A DNA stretch of 64,000 bases from Tomocerus qinae (lineage: Eukaryota; Arthropoda; Collembola; Entomobryomorpha; Tomoceridae), in contig CM034550.1 of the NCBI GenBank assembly GCA_020055645.1, forward strand, positions 18,489,001 through 18,553,000, written 5' to 3'. Under the pieces are notes generated by a model, which saw nothing but the letters and a program-made list of their open reading frames with translations, was not told the DNA's origin and searched no databases. Positions 54,080-64,000 of the stretch are shown here, in pieces (position 1 is the first letter of the stretch; each line of letters begins with the position of its first letter). The translations under genes and the position numbers were made by a program.

Positions 54080-55155
54080 TTAAAACAAACTAGGGCAGTT
54101 CTGGTGTCTAAAGTCTCTTGGTCCAATGAGACCGTGGTTTGCCAAAGCCACGGGTCTCAAGTAATCCCTGACGTCTTCAATTGTCGATCTTTTAACATAG
54201 GTATCAATCTTGCACAACATGACATAAATGTCCCAAAATTCATCCCACTCCAAATAAGGCTCTCCTCCAATAGGCTGCGATGTTAGAATTTGACAGACAG
54301 CATCCATTGTTTCGTTCATATTCTACAGAAAACGAAAACTGTGCTAGTACACTATTTAAATTATGTAGATGAATTGGTTTATGGGAAAACGAGAACTCAC
54401 TCTGCCCACCAAAGTACACAAAAGGGAAATAATTTTCCTCCATTCAATTTCTTTTGTCTTGTCAAAATCTGATTTTTTCCAGACTCTGTTCAGGTATTTT
54501 TCTTTCATGCAGATCCCTCGCCATTTATCTTTCACCTCTTGGAAAGTCACAAATTCTTTGGCACTTAACTAAATTCAAATAATCCATTTAGATTATAGAT
54601 TTAGAAAATATTTCCAAAAAATAATGATTTTTAAGAGTTGATAATATCGTTAAAAGCTACCTGTTTGTGAAGAACTTGAAGTAGTCCTATGGTTAGCCCT
54701 TCGGTGGCCGTATCAGTTATAAATTCCAGTCGGTCCTTCACTGGAGGCACCTCGCCTTTGGTCATGCACTCGAAATAAGAGATACTCCAAGTTAATAAAT
54801 CCGGGGGTTGAGTTCGAATCGCTGCTTTGGTGAAAGCTTTAAGGATGCCGGGAAGATTCGGAGGAATTTGAATTTGCTGAGAGCAATACATTCCGAGATC
54901 CTTCCGATTGGCTATATTGGGAGGTTTTGAAACTTTGCTATCTCGTTTCGACATCATTCCTGCTACTCCATTTGCTGGATCCGTACCAATGCTCTTCGTT
55001 CCGTGTTTCAATATTTTGGCTGATTGTCTACGACTATCGTTCATTGATTTTGCACTCATTCTTCTCATTGCTAATTTTTCTTGGGTGGATGGAAGTCTTG
55101 GTGGGTCTTCCCCAGGATTTTCCTCTCCTCCAAATTCCGAGTATACATTGGCCAT
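54080..55155 (-). CDS. ROPN1L: Ropporin-1-like protein (radial-spoke RIIa-domain protein)
   Basis: Axonemal protein of sperm flagella and motile cilia; family members bind AKAPs through a PKA-RII-like docking domain and sit in the radial spoke. Three exons: 55155-54661, 54568-54401, 54322-54080, all phase 0; 301 residues (human ROPN1L about 230). The docking domain is at about 93-131: MYCSQQIQIPPNLPGILKAF then KAAIRTQPPDLLTWSISYFE, followed by EVPPVKDR and TEGLTIGLLQVLHKQ, all diagnostic of ropporins and not of RII itself. Exons 2 and 3 hold the ropporin C-terminal region (WRGICMKEKYLNRVW; PYLEWDEFWDIYVMLCKID; GLIGPRDF). The first 87 residues are an extra, Ser/Lys-rich extension with two PKA consensus sites, RRMS (31-34) and RRQS (42-45). 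The ATG at 55155 opens the frame. The assignment is secure; the cellular role is by homology. Confidence 0.94.
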
Positions 55156-55721
55156 TTTTTATATCCAAATTCTCTTGCTCTCCCTAGATTATTGTCCCTT
55201 CGGGTGAATTCAAGGTGTGTTCAGGAAAATAGAGCAAATTGACAGCAGCTTTTATTTAATCGTTTTTGAAGACTGATGCTTTTTCCCTGTAAAGACCTCT
55301 GAATTTTTTCTACTTAAAAATTGCCTTTGTAAAAATGTACAATAATAATCGGCACAGTGCCGCACCCGACTCTTGGATCAAAAACTAGAAATTCAACGAA
55401 TATTGTTTGCTCTTGCAAATACTCCTCACATGAAAACTTGTGTTTGGTTTTGCTTTGCTTTAGTTACCAGACAACGCAACAAGAACAATCCTATTAGGTC
55501 GATTTAGGTCTTATCTTACGTGGTTCCTTTGATTTGCCACATCATACATGCTTGATGCTTCACTGACGCAGGTGTTTATAGGGAGCCGGTGCTTGAAGAT
55601 CAATAGGATGCTACCATGCTTTTATAGTGGGGCACTATATTCTTTGAATCAATAAAATATCCTTTGAAAGTCAAATTGTTGGACTGATTGAAGTCTTGGA
55701 TCAAACAAAACAGTTGACACG
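55156..55721. other. Intergenic gap between ropporin-like gene and receptor kinase
   Basis: About 570 bases between the ropporin start codon and the receptor's polyadenylation signal; it should contain the ropporin promoter. No coding signal. No core element I would trust. Confidence 0.5.
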
Positions 55722-55727
55722 TTTATT
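55722..55727 (-). terminator. Polyadenylation signal of the receptor tyrosine kinase gene
   Basis: AATAAA on the minus strand about 196 bases after the stop codon at 55923. Confidence 0.45.
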
Positions 55728-55922
55728 AAGAATAAAATAACACAAAATGTGGTAACAGTAAATTGACTTTAAGAATTACAATAATTATGTGACAAGTCTT
55801 TCTTCTCTGCATTTGATTTCAGTTGAACTGAATTGGCAGACAGGAGGCAGCAAACAATCCCTACTCTCGTTTACCTTTATAAATAGCTAGGTATTGTATC
55901 GAAACATATATTTTTAAAACGT

Positions 55923-58900
55923 TCATGAGGGGATAAAACTCACTGCAGAAAAATCTCCCGAGTGGTTCTCGCTATCAGTCTCAGACTCTGTATGACAATT
56001 TTCTGACGGAAGAAGTTGCTGGAAACTATACTTTAGAGCATAGAAACTTGGTCGCTCTTTTGTTTCCGCTCTCCAACATTCTTTCATTATGCGATATCTA
56101 CAAACAAACATTATTCGTTAACGACATTATAAAACTACCTTTGAATAATTTCTTAATAGGGTATTGAGGTTACATTTCGAAATTGGAATATTTAGGTTTT
56201 CCCAATCGTTGACCAGCAATCAAATTATTGATAAAGTCTTCATTGAATGTGACACTTGGGTAAGGAGTTTCTGCTAAGCTAAACAGTTCCCATAAAGTTA
56301 CACCATATGCCCAAATATCAGAATGTACTGAAAATGACTGATCTCTTAGAGCCTCCAGCGACAACCAGCGCCAAGGCATAGGAGTGTCCTGCAATTTTTG
56401 TATTAATTTAATTAATTATAATTATTACGAAAATATTTACTTCTAAATTAATTCTAGAAAAACAAAAAATAACCTACATTTTTCTTTGTAACGTAATTAC
56501 TCGTGTAGTTATACAAATGTTTCGATAATCCAAAGTCTGTAATTTTCACGGAATGGTTTTCTGTCACCAAAATGTTACGAGCAGCCAAATCCCCGTGAAT
56601 CACCTGATAAAAAGAAAAGTTTCATGGTATAATTTACACACGTACCAGAAATAAATAACATTATTAGGAGTTTCTCTTCGTTCTTTTCCCCTGCTTTTCC
56701 TTTCACAAGAGAAAACTTCTTTCATTCTTCAATTCCCTTAAGAAAACAACATCTTTGTGTTTCTCCATGATAAATAAAACATAAGACTGTAAGAGCAAAC
56801 CTTTTTGTTAGACAAATATTCCATCCCGTTGGCAATTTGATAGGCCCATAAGATGAGATCACTTGTTTTCACAAGATATTCAATTTTGACATAGTTTCCG
56901 GATCTAATCAAGCAACATTATGGTATCCATTTGTACAACTTCATAAATGTACATCCTTTCTCAATATCTAGTTGGTATAACTTACGGAGATTTACTGCAG
57001 AGACGGCTTCCGTCCGGAGCAAATTCATTTAAGAAAGTATTTCTTCGAGACCTGAGGTATTTCTCCATACTGCCGAATTGGCAGTACTCAAACACTACTG
57101 ACACATTGCCTATTGTACATAGAATATCATATTTTATTGCAATAGAGATATAACGGTTTATTGTGATTCGTGGTAACATTCGATGAGCTACTTACGATCA
57201 GCTATATGTTTTGTAACAGCACCAAGAAGATTCACGACATTTTCATGGTTCCCTATGTAAATTCTAATCTTCAACTCGGAGAGCAATGCTTTGAGATGGT
57301 TAGTATTGGAATCTCGAGTCGTTTTCACTGCAACTGGAACGGGCTCAGTATTGCATACCAATTTTCCTTTTAAAACTACACCAAATTCCCCTTGTCCAAG
57401 AATGTTGTTGTAATCTATTTTCCCAGAATAAAACGAAGTAAAATTGATTCGAATACGTACCATAATCATACTGTTAGAAAATGGTCTTACCTATAACCAA
57501 ATGTTCCGGTTGTATTTCCATCTTTTTGTCATATGGTAAATAAATTGCTTTCTGGTACTCGTCAGAACATTTCTGCACTGCTTCTGGATTTCCGTTTTCA
57601 AATTCGTCGACATCAAGACGGGTAAAGTGGAATGTATAACCTCTCTAAATAGAATAACCATTTAATTTAGCTTACTTCCTACATTTGAGAATAGTACTTT
57701 ACAATAAAATTACATTTTGTTTCCGCAGTCTTCTCCAAATAGCGTAGAACAGTATCAAAACCAAAGTCAGACAGAAAATGCCTAAGGAGCTGGTCAACGA
57801 AAAGACGAGTAACGTTGGATGCTCTAAATTATTTGTTAAAGAATAAAATTAAATACATTTTCACGAAGGCAAAATTATTTGTGTGGATAAGGAAAAGTTA
57901 TCTCAAAAAAGCCTCAAAGCTTACGGGAAACTTTTACTGTGAAAGTTTTAAATATCATTCCTCGAGGGTTGGATGCATTACAAGTATAAATACATCCATC
58001 ATCAGATAATGCCACATCTTTTAGCACAATCATGGATTTGGTGACGTTTTCAACACTATTGTCAAAATGGTAATCTGTCAGGAATTCCTATAAAAATAAT
58101 TTATTCTTTACATACACTCAAAAAAACATTATTGACAAATACAGAAAAGTAAATAAATCATGCCAACCTGTCCATTTCGTAGCCAAAGAATGTCAGGATG
58201 AGGAAATCCAATGGCTTCACACCGCAGGGTATGATTCAACTCATTGACGCCAACATACAGTGTAATATTTGTAGGGTCATTGAAAATTGGTGCTTTACTA
58301 TCTAAAATGTTTAGATATTTGTATCAAAACAACTAAATGACAAAGGACAAATAACACTGGTATGAACATCAATAAGGAATTAATATTACCTTTAACAACA
58401 AAAGCTTCTGTAGCATTCATCCAAGCCGTTTCATTCCAAACTGGGGCTAGGCAGATAACTTCAACAATATTAGGATCCGAAATGACAATTCTTACTTCCT
58501 CGCGAAGAATAGCTCCGTTATTTGTTGTGGAAGAATTTACAGTATCTGAAAAATGAAGAAAAGCAACAATTTTCAAAACTGCACTAGAAAAGGTCTGCCT
58601 GCTTTTCAATGGATATTTTCTTTAAAAAAATACCTGTAACATTGGGATATATGTATTTTCCATTCCGGAGCTTGAAACCCCATTGGAAACGCTTTGAAAA
58701 TACAAAACGAGATGCAATGCAGATAAAAGTAATTTCTTCCCCGACATAGTAAACCGTATCCGATTGGTTAAAAGCTACGGAGACACGAAGGATATCGTCA
58801 AGGCTCGCAAGGCTTTTATCCACCACTATTTCAAATTAGAAATTCGTCATTAAAAATTAAAAAAGATATAAATGGAAGAAAAACATCGTCAAAGATTTAC

Positions 58901-60660
58901 ATAACCGTTGACTTCATTCCATCGTTACTTACCAATACTTCCGCTAAGACCTCTGAAATATTTTATGACTTTTGAAAACAGTTGATTAGAATGATTTTTC
59001 GGAGAACAATGAACAACTCCTCCATTAGCATTGTAATTAACCCAGGAACATCCACTTCCACTAATATTCTTTTGAGCTCGGTAAAATTTAGAACAATGTT
59101 GACCACGACTTAAACACTTGCAAAATTGCGATTCGCTGCAACCAAAGTCCTACAGAATGGATTAAAAAGTCAAATTTAGTACTAAGAAGAAAAGTAAAAT
59201 TGCATTGTTCTTTATTCCACTGTTGTTTCAATTCAATATTAGGTGTTTGCAAAATAATATTATGCCGTACTTGGTAGAAACATTTTTCCACAGCTCTGCA
59301 TTCAATTGGATTACGACAGTTTAAAGAAGAAACAAGGGTAACTTGATCCGTGGAATTGCAGATAAAGTTTGTATCATTATTTATGGAGACTACTGCAACT
59401 TCATGGTTTTCTTCTGTTTACAATTGTATACCAATTATTAGTTAAGTTAAGTATTTAATTAAATGTAATGACATATCTATATTTAGCAGATAATCCATCA
59501 TATCTTACCATCTGGCTCTAAAATCTGGACAAAAACGTCAAAATAGTCAGAGTTACTTGCAACACATTTATATTTGCCATAAGGATCAGGAAACTTTTTC
59601 AAATGGAGTGAAAATCCAATTTTAGGATCGTATGCCAGGTGATCTCCAAGGGTCAACAAATGAAAATCCTTATCACATCAATATTAAGCACGTTATTTTC
59701 CTTGTGGCTTAAAAATATGCTATCCATCAGCAACCTTACTTACAGTTAGGAGAAGAATATTACCTTGTATTCTACTTTGTATAGAGCAACAGAAATATTT
59801 GGATTGGTTGTGACACAAGGGAGAATAGCAATTTCATCATTAAGCGAGGGTTTCACTTTGATACTATCTTGCCCGATATCTCCGTGTAGAAGAAACGGAG
59901 GATTTTCTCCTAAAATGTGCAAATAAGTTGTAATTACTTTGAATTGAAACTATTTGTAATTTTTGTAATGTTTATAACTTTTAAATGCCAGTGAATGGAA
60001 GTAATAAATATATTTTGAGGATTTATTACCATTTGCATAGAGATAATAGGTCGAAATAGATTGGACGTTCTGTATGCTTCTACAGGAATATTTACCAGTA
60101 GCTTCCCGTGTCGTCTTAATATGGACAGAAATACGGAAACAATAGCCAGAACTACTGCCGAAGGAAGATTGTCGGCTTGTTTCGATATTCATTTCTTGAT
60201 TCATCTAAACGACAAAGGATTTCACAATTATTTGCAAGTTAATAAATATTATTAACCTAATCTAGTATGTAAATCAGAATAAGAAAGTCTGACAATTTAA
60301 CAAACACTCAAGGCAGGCACTTACAAGGTGACCATCTACGTCGAAATCCACAGGCAGACTACTGATGCACTCGAAAATTAATTCAGTTATCCCAGGAACA
60401 AATATATCGCGGCTCTCTTCATTCACTGTTACATTATTCGCTAACAAAATCTCCACAGGAGTAATTAATTTCAACATTGGTAGAATCTGGCAGAGAGGTT
60501 CTTCCGCACCCTTTAAAATGACTGTTTGGACAGATACGTGAAGTAAGAAGGAAATGAAGAACTGTGCAAAGATCGTCATAGTGTAAATATTGACTTTAAA
60601 TTTTGGCATTCTTTTGAAATCCATCTTTGTACTTTGCATAACTGGAAAATCCGTCAACAT
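55923..60660 (-). CDS. Receptor tyrosine kinase, PDGF/VEGF-receptor-like (Pvr-type)
   Basis: Single-pass receptor kinase; 1015 residues. Exons: 60660-60325, 60204-60030, 59909-59764, 59668-59509, 59413-59271, 59149-58933, 58825-58634, 58545-58390, 58301-58168, 58087-57925, 57823-57714, 57644-57491, 57414-57196, 57109-56986, 56903-56801, 56603-56478, 56388-56174, 56097-55923; all phases fit. The signal anchor is at about 24-44 (ATG at 60660; Met13 or Met18 would give a shorter leader). Ig-like domains lie before and after a Cys-rich segment (about 300-390). The last is I-set ([20 protein letters not shown] ... [10 protein letters not shown]). The TM segment is about 611-635. Kinase: LGQGEFG (701-707), Lys726 in [12 protein letters not shown] with Asp849, DFG at 867-869, [14 protein letters not shown], and [12 protein letters not shown]. 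The kinase insert is short. The APE motif reads SLE. Subfamily placement is by overall resemblance; FGFR-like or another Ig-receptor is possible. Confidence 0.9.
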
Positions 60661-63600
60661 TCTAAGTCCATTGGACTAGAATTAAGTATGCAGCGTATTA
60701 AATACATTCACTGCTTTTATATTGTTGTGTCAAGTTGTTGACACTTTTGGACTCAATCCACCTCTCGCAGATGTGTATATCTTCCTTCTGTCACACACTC
60801 GTCATTATTAATTGTGCAGAAAACATTTAAATACGCACAGCACTTATGTAAATGTGTTGATGAAGAAGTCCAATGGTAAATAGGTTGTGGTTTTACTACC
60901 TGTAATCAACAAAACAGACAAATAGAGTAAACGCGTGTTCGAATTACAGGTAGATACAACTATGCAAAAAATGTCATGCAAATATTTGCTCCATTATTTG
61001 AGATGAACAGGAGAATACTCTTTAGATACATTTTCAAGCATCTTGAGCATGTTGAAAAGGTTTTGTCCTTTGGATATTGGTAATAAATAATTGTTTTTAA
61101 ATGTGTTCACTTCAAATAGATCAAAGGTTATTTTTCATGCTAGGATTACTACGACATATTCCCATAGTGTATTATGTAATTTGTTAAGGCCACTTTAGAC
61201 TCATACTATTCCTATCGTTGTCATATCATATTATTAACAGTTTCGAGTGGTGTTCCCAGCAACACTTTACACTATTTTTTAGGTTGTCCTACTTGCATTG
61301 CATTTCTATCGTCTTCGTGTATCATTCATGCGTCAAATCAAAGGTATAAAGTGATAAAATTGACAAAATTACGAAAGAAACAGAGAGTGGCACTCCCACT
61401 ACAGTAGATCCGTAACTGTGGCAACTAAATAGAAAAGTCGTAATTTGAGTCCCTACTACAATACACAAAATGGCTTTCAAGGGAGTTTCAATTTTCTGAA
61501 AGTTGAACTTTGTTCAACTGAGGTTTTTCTTGACAACGATAGAATTAGAATATGAATAGCATGAGTATAAAGTGTCCAAGAATTATATGAATATAAAAGT
61601 TATATGAATGTGACAACATCACTATAACGATACTATCAATCGAAGTATAAACTCAAAAATCTGTATAGAAATAGCATAACGATGGGAATAGGATGAGTCT
61701 AAAGTGCCCTTTAACCTTTGAATCAGGTGATTTAATGAATTTCACTAACTTTTACAGATTTATCCGGAACAACTATTGATATTAAGTCAAAATGGACTGA
61801 CATTTTAGAATAATGTGCAAATGTGACGATTTAGTGATTACGGATTGATAATTAGAAAATGGCACACACTACAGATTGCCGTACCACAGAGTTAATATAC
61901 ATAAAAATGACACAGGACAAAAGAACCACAATGTGTAATATTATTAATAAGGACAACGCTCTCTGCCACAAACGTAATAGATCCCGAACGTAACTCCTAC
62001 TTAACTGTTGTCAATTTGTCACTTTCACAAAATTACTACCCACACAGAACTTTTGCACATCCAATTTTATTTTGCGGGCCAAGACAGATTACATTTTATA
62101 TGCATTCTGTAAGAACAATCTATTGAAAATGAATTGCTGACTAGTGACTACTCAATTCTCCAACTATACATCCATCTTCAAGAGCAATTCCCCAACTAAC
62201 TGTATCCTCAAGAGCAATTCCATTATATTGCCAAAATGTAAATGATGAACTCCTTGATAACGATGTTTAAATTTACATGCATAACATTATCGTTTTGCGA
62301 TTTATCATGCAAGAAAACGAAATTGGGAAAATTCATGTAGTCGCACTTTTGATCACGATTATGACATGACAAAGATAAATACATCAAGTTTTCTATGTAA
62401 AGAGCAATCACGCAGTGCAGTAGCGATAGTATCTTGTTTTTCTAACTTGAGTGTTGTCGTTAGTTAATTTATGGTAATGCAAACTAGCATAAATTGCAAT
62501 TTGTCGTAAAATGCATTGAATAATATAGTGATAGGTTTTACGGAGGCGTGGACAAGGTAGGAAGAAGATTCAATTTATCAGAACATTATCAATGAAATAA
62601 CGTTGCTTGTCACAGCTGATAAATGTATAAATAAAATGCATTTTCTAAGAGGGTGGAAATTGTTAATCAATTAATTAACTTTTAATGACAGTCGAAAGAA
62701 ACTTTTGTACAATGTGTGCACTAACCTGATATTTTGATACATAATTTGATTACTGCACTCGATGGTGTTCAAAGTCTTTGTAAAATGTGAACAAGGAATT
62801 GAACTAACAAAGATAATTGTTTAAAGCATAGGAAATACGCTCAATGAGTGGTAGAAGAGAAATTATTTCGGCAGAGTAAATTTTTACTTGTCATTGCCAA
62901 CTGCCTGCTTTTATATTCAAATTCGCAGAGCTGAAAATTATAATAAGCTTCTCTCTCTGTCTCTCATTCAATATTAATCGGTAAATTATGTAGATATCAA
63001 AAAAGTATAAATACATTGATATTCTCTCCATAATTATGTACTCAGGGTTCATAGAGTTACATAATAACTCGAAATGAACTACTCTAAGCTATGAATGTCA
63101 AGTAGTAAAATCTTTTGGCCAAATTAAACTAAGTATAGTAGTACATGGTATGAAATGTAAATATGTAATTAATTTCATCAATCAGATGCACCATCAAGAT
63201 GGTAGAACAAAGGTAGTTGTTCTAGTAAGCAATTATTTGGTTACTACTTGTTCACGAAAAACTTGTATGTATAAGTAATACTACAATATGGTATAGAGTT
63301 ATAGGAAAGTTAGTTTTGTGTTAGGGACCATGTTCTTGCTTTCTATTAGAACATGGTTGTATTAATATTAATAGGTAATAGTACACGAATTACCAAATTT
63401 CCTACACACTACCGCTTGCAATAGAATAATTTATACTAATAACATTATGGCACTTGTTGTACATGCGATGACGATACTGGAGTATGAGGTCTTAAATAAC
63501 AAATGCTTGTGGGCTATTTCGATTTTTCTGTTTTCATATGCATTCATTCATGTATTCAAATTCCTTCCTTAAGTTTAGATGAAGGTTATTGTTTTTGCAC

Positions 63601-64000
63601 GACATTAACAGATTCCTTTAGTAAACCAGATTCTGTATCATGAAAAAATCATATTTGTCAGTGTAACCCGTGACTGGTTTTCTTACCTTGAAAACCTTAA
63701 GAAAAGTGTTCATCCGAGGTCAAATCATGTAAACATTCAAATATTCTAGAAAAAACTGATCTAACATTTGCCTGTTGTATTCAAATATTTTCAGCTTTAT
63801 TGAAAAATACATGTTATGTGGAAACAGTAACACAGTCCTCGCCTACTCGCAAAATAATAGCGTATTTTTGAACGTGTACGTAATAGTGCTAAAAATAAAT
63901 ATTCGTACTAGTGCTTTACAATTTGCATGACACTACTGTACCAGTGTGCTAAATTCCAAACACACACCCACAAAATACTCAGCTAAGTTTGTACCCACAC
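60661..64000. other. Upstream region of the receptor kinase; no gene recognised
   Basis: 3.3 kb of AT-rich sequence with no supported coding region on either strand. It must include the receptor's promoter or 5' UTR. One short direct duplication at 62161-62221. Confidence 0.5.
62161..62221. repeat. Imperfect two-copy tandem duplication (about 31 bp)
   Basis: Two adjacent units both begin CAACTA and end in TCAAGAGCAATTCC (62161-62191 and 62193-62221). They differ in the middle by a few substitutions and a short indel. No function suggested. Confidence 0.65.

Noticed and set aside
59088..59291. Continuous minus frame through receptor exons 5-6 ending in TAA at 59088
   Set aside because: Reading through would truncate the receptor. 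Splicing at 59271 (CAA|GTACGG) and 59149 (GTAG|GAC) restores a Cys-rich frame that leads in phase into the next exon.
1..64000. CRISPR arrays, operons, ribosome-binding sites, tRNA and rRNA genes, transposase ORFs
   Set aside because: Looked for and not seen; the window is spliced eukaryotic DNA. Small diverged transposon remnants cannot be excluded by eye.

Overview
The window is nuclear DNA of an animal, most likely an invertebrate and probably an arthropod. It is AT-rich, every gene recognised is split by GT-AG introns, and the genes belong to metazoan families: PKA RII, ropporin, phospholipid scramblase, and a PDGF/VEGF-type receptor kinase with HGDLAARN in the catalytic loop, as in insect Pvr. 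A springtail-like hexapod is only a guess. I found no viral genes, transposase genes, CRISPR arrays, rRNA or tRNA.

Layout. Positions 1-31.6 kb hold the 5' part of one gene on the minus strand, Pka-R2 (type II regulatory subunit of cAMP-dependent protein kinase). Three small coding exons are separated by introns of about 17.8 and 6.5 kb, and the cAMP-binding domains lie off the left edge. Two further exon-like islands sit in its first intron on the same strand, with splice phases that match the gene. One (28795-28976) would be an alternative last exon giving a docking-domain-only protein. The other (16301-16355) would be an alternative first exon giving RII without the docking domain. From 31.6 to 44.9 kb I see no protein-coding gene, only a possible noncoding first exon near 33.8 kb.

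From 45 to 60.7 kb the genes are dense and compact. RRP7A (minus, ribosome biogenesis) and NARS2 (plus, mitochondrial asparaginyl-tRNA synthetase) diverge from a 312-bp gap. Next comes a convergent pair of phospholipid scramblases. The plus-strand copy has a long Lys/Pro/Ser repeat domain; the minus-strand copy has lost conserved residues. These are followed by a ropporin-1-like gene (minus, radial-spoke type RIIa protein) and an 18-exon receptor tyrosine kinase (minus) with Ig domains and an unusual cysteine-rich segment. From 60.7 to 64 kb nothing coding was recognised.

I assembled all exon structures by hand from reading frame, splice consensus and family alignment from memory. Each internal junction keeps phase. 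A cAMP/PKA theme recurs (RII, ropporin, several RRxS sites in neighbouring proteins), but a functional link between these neighbours is inference only.
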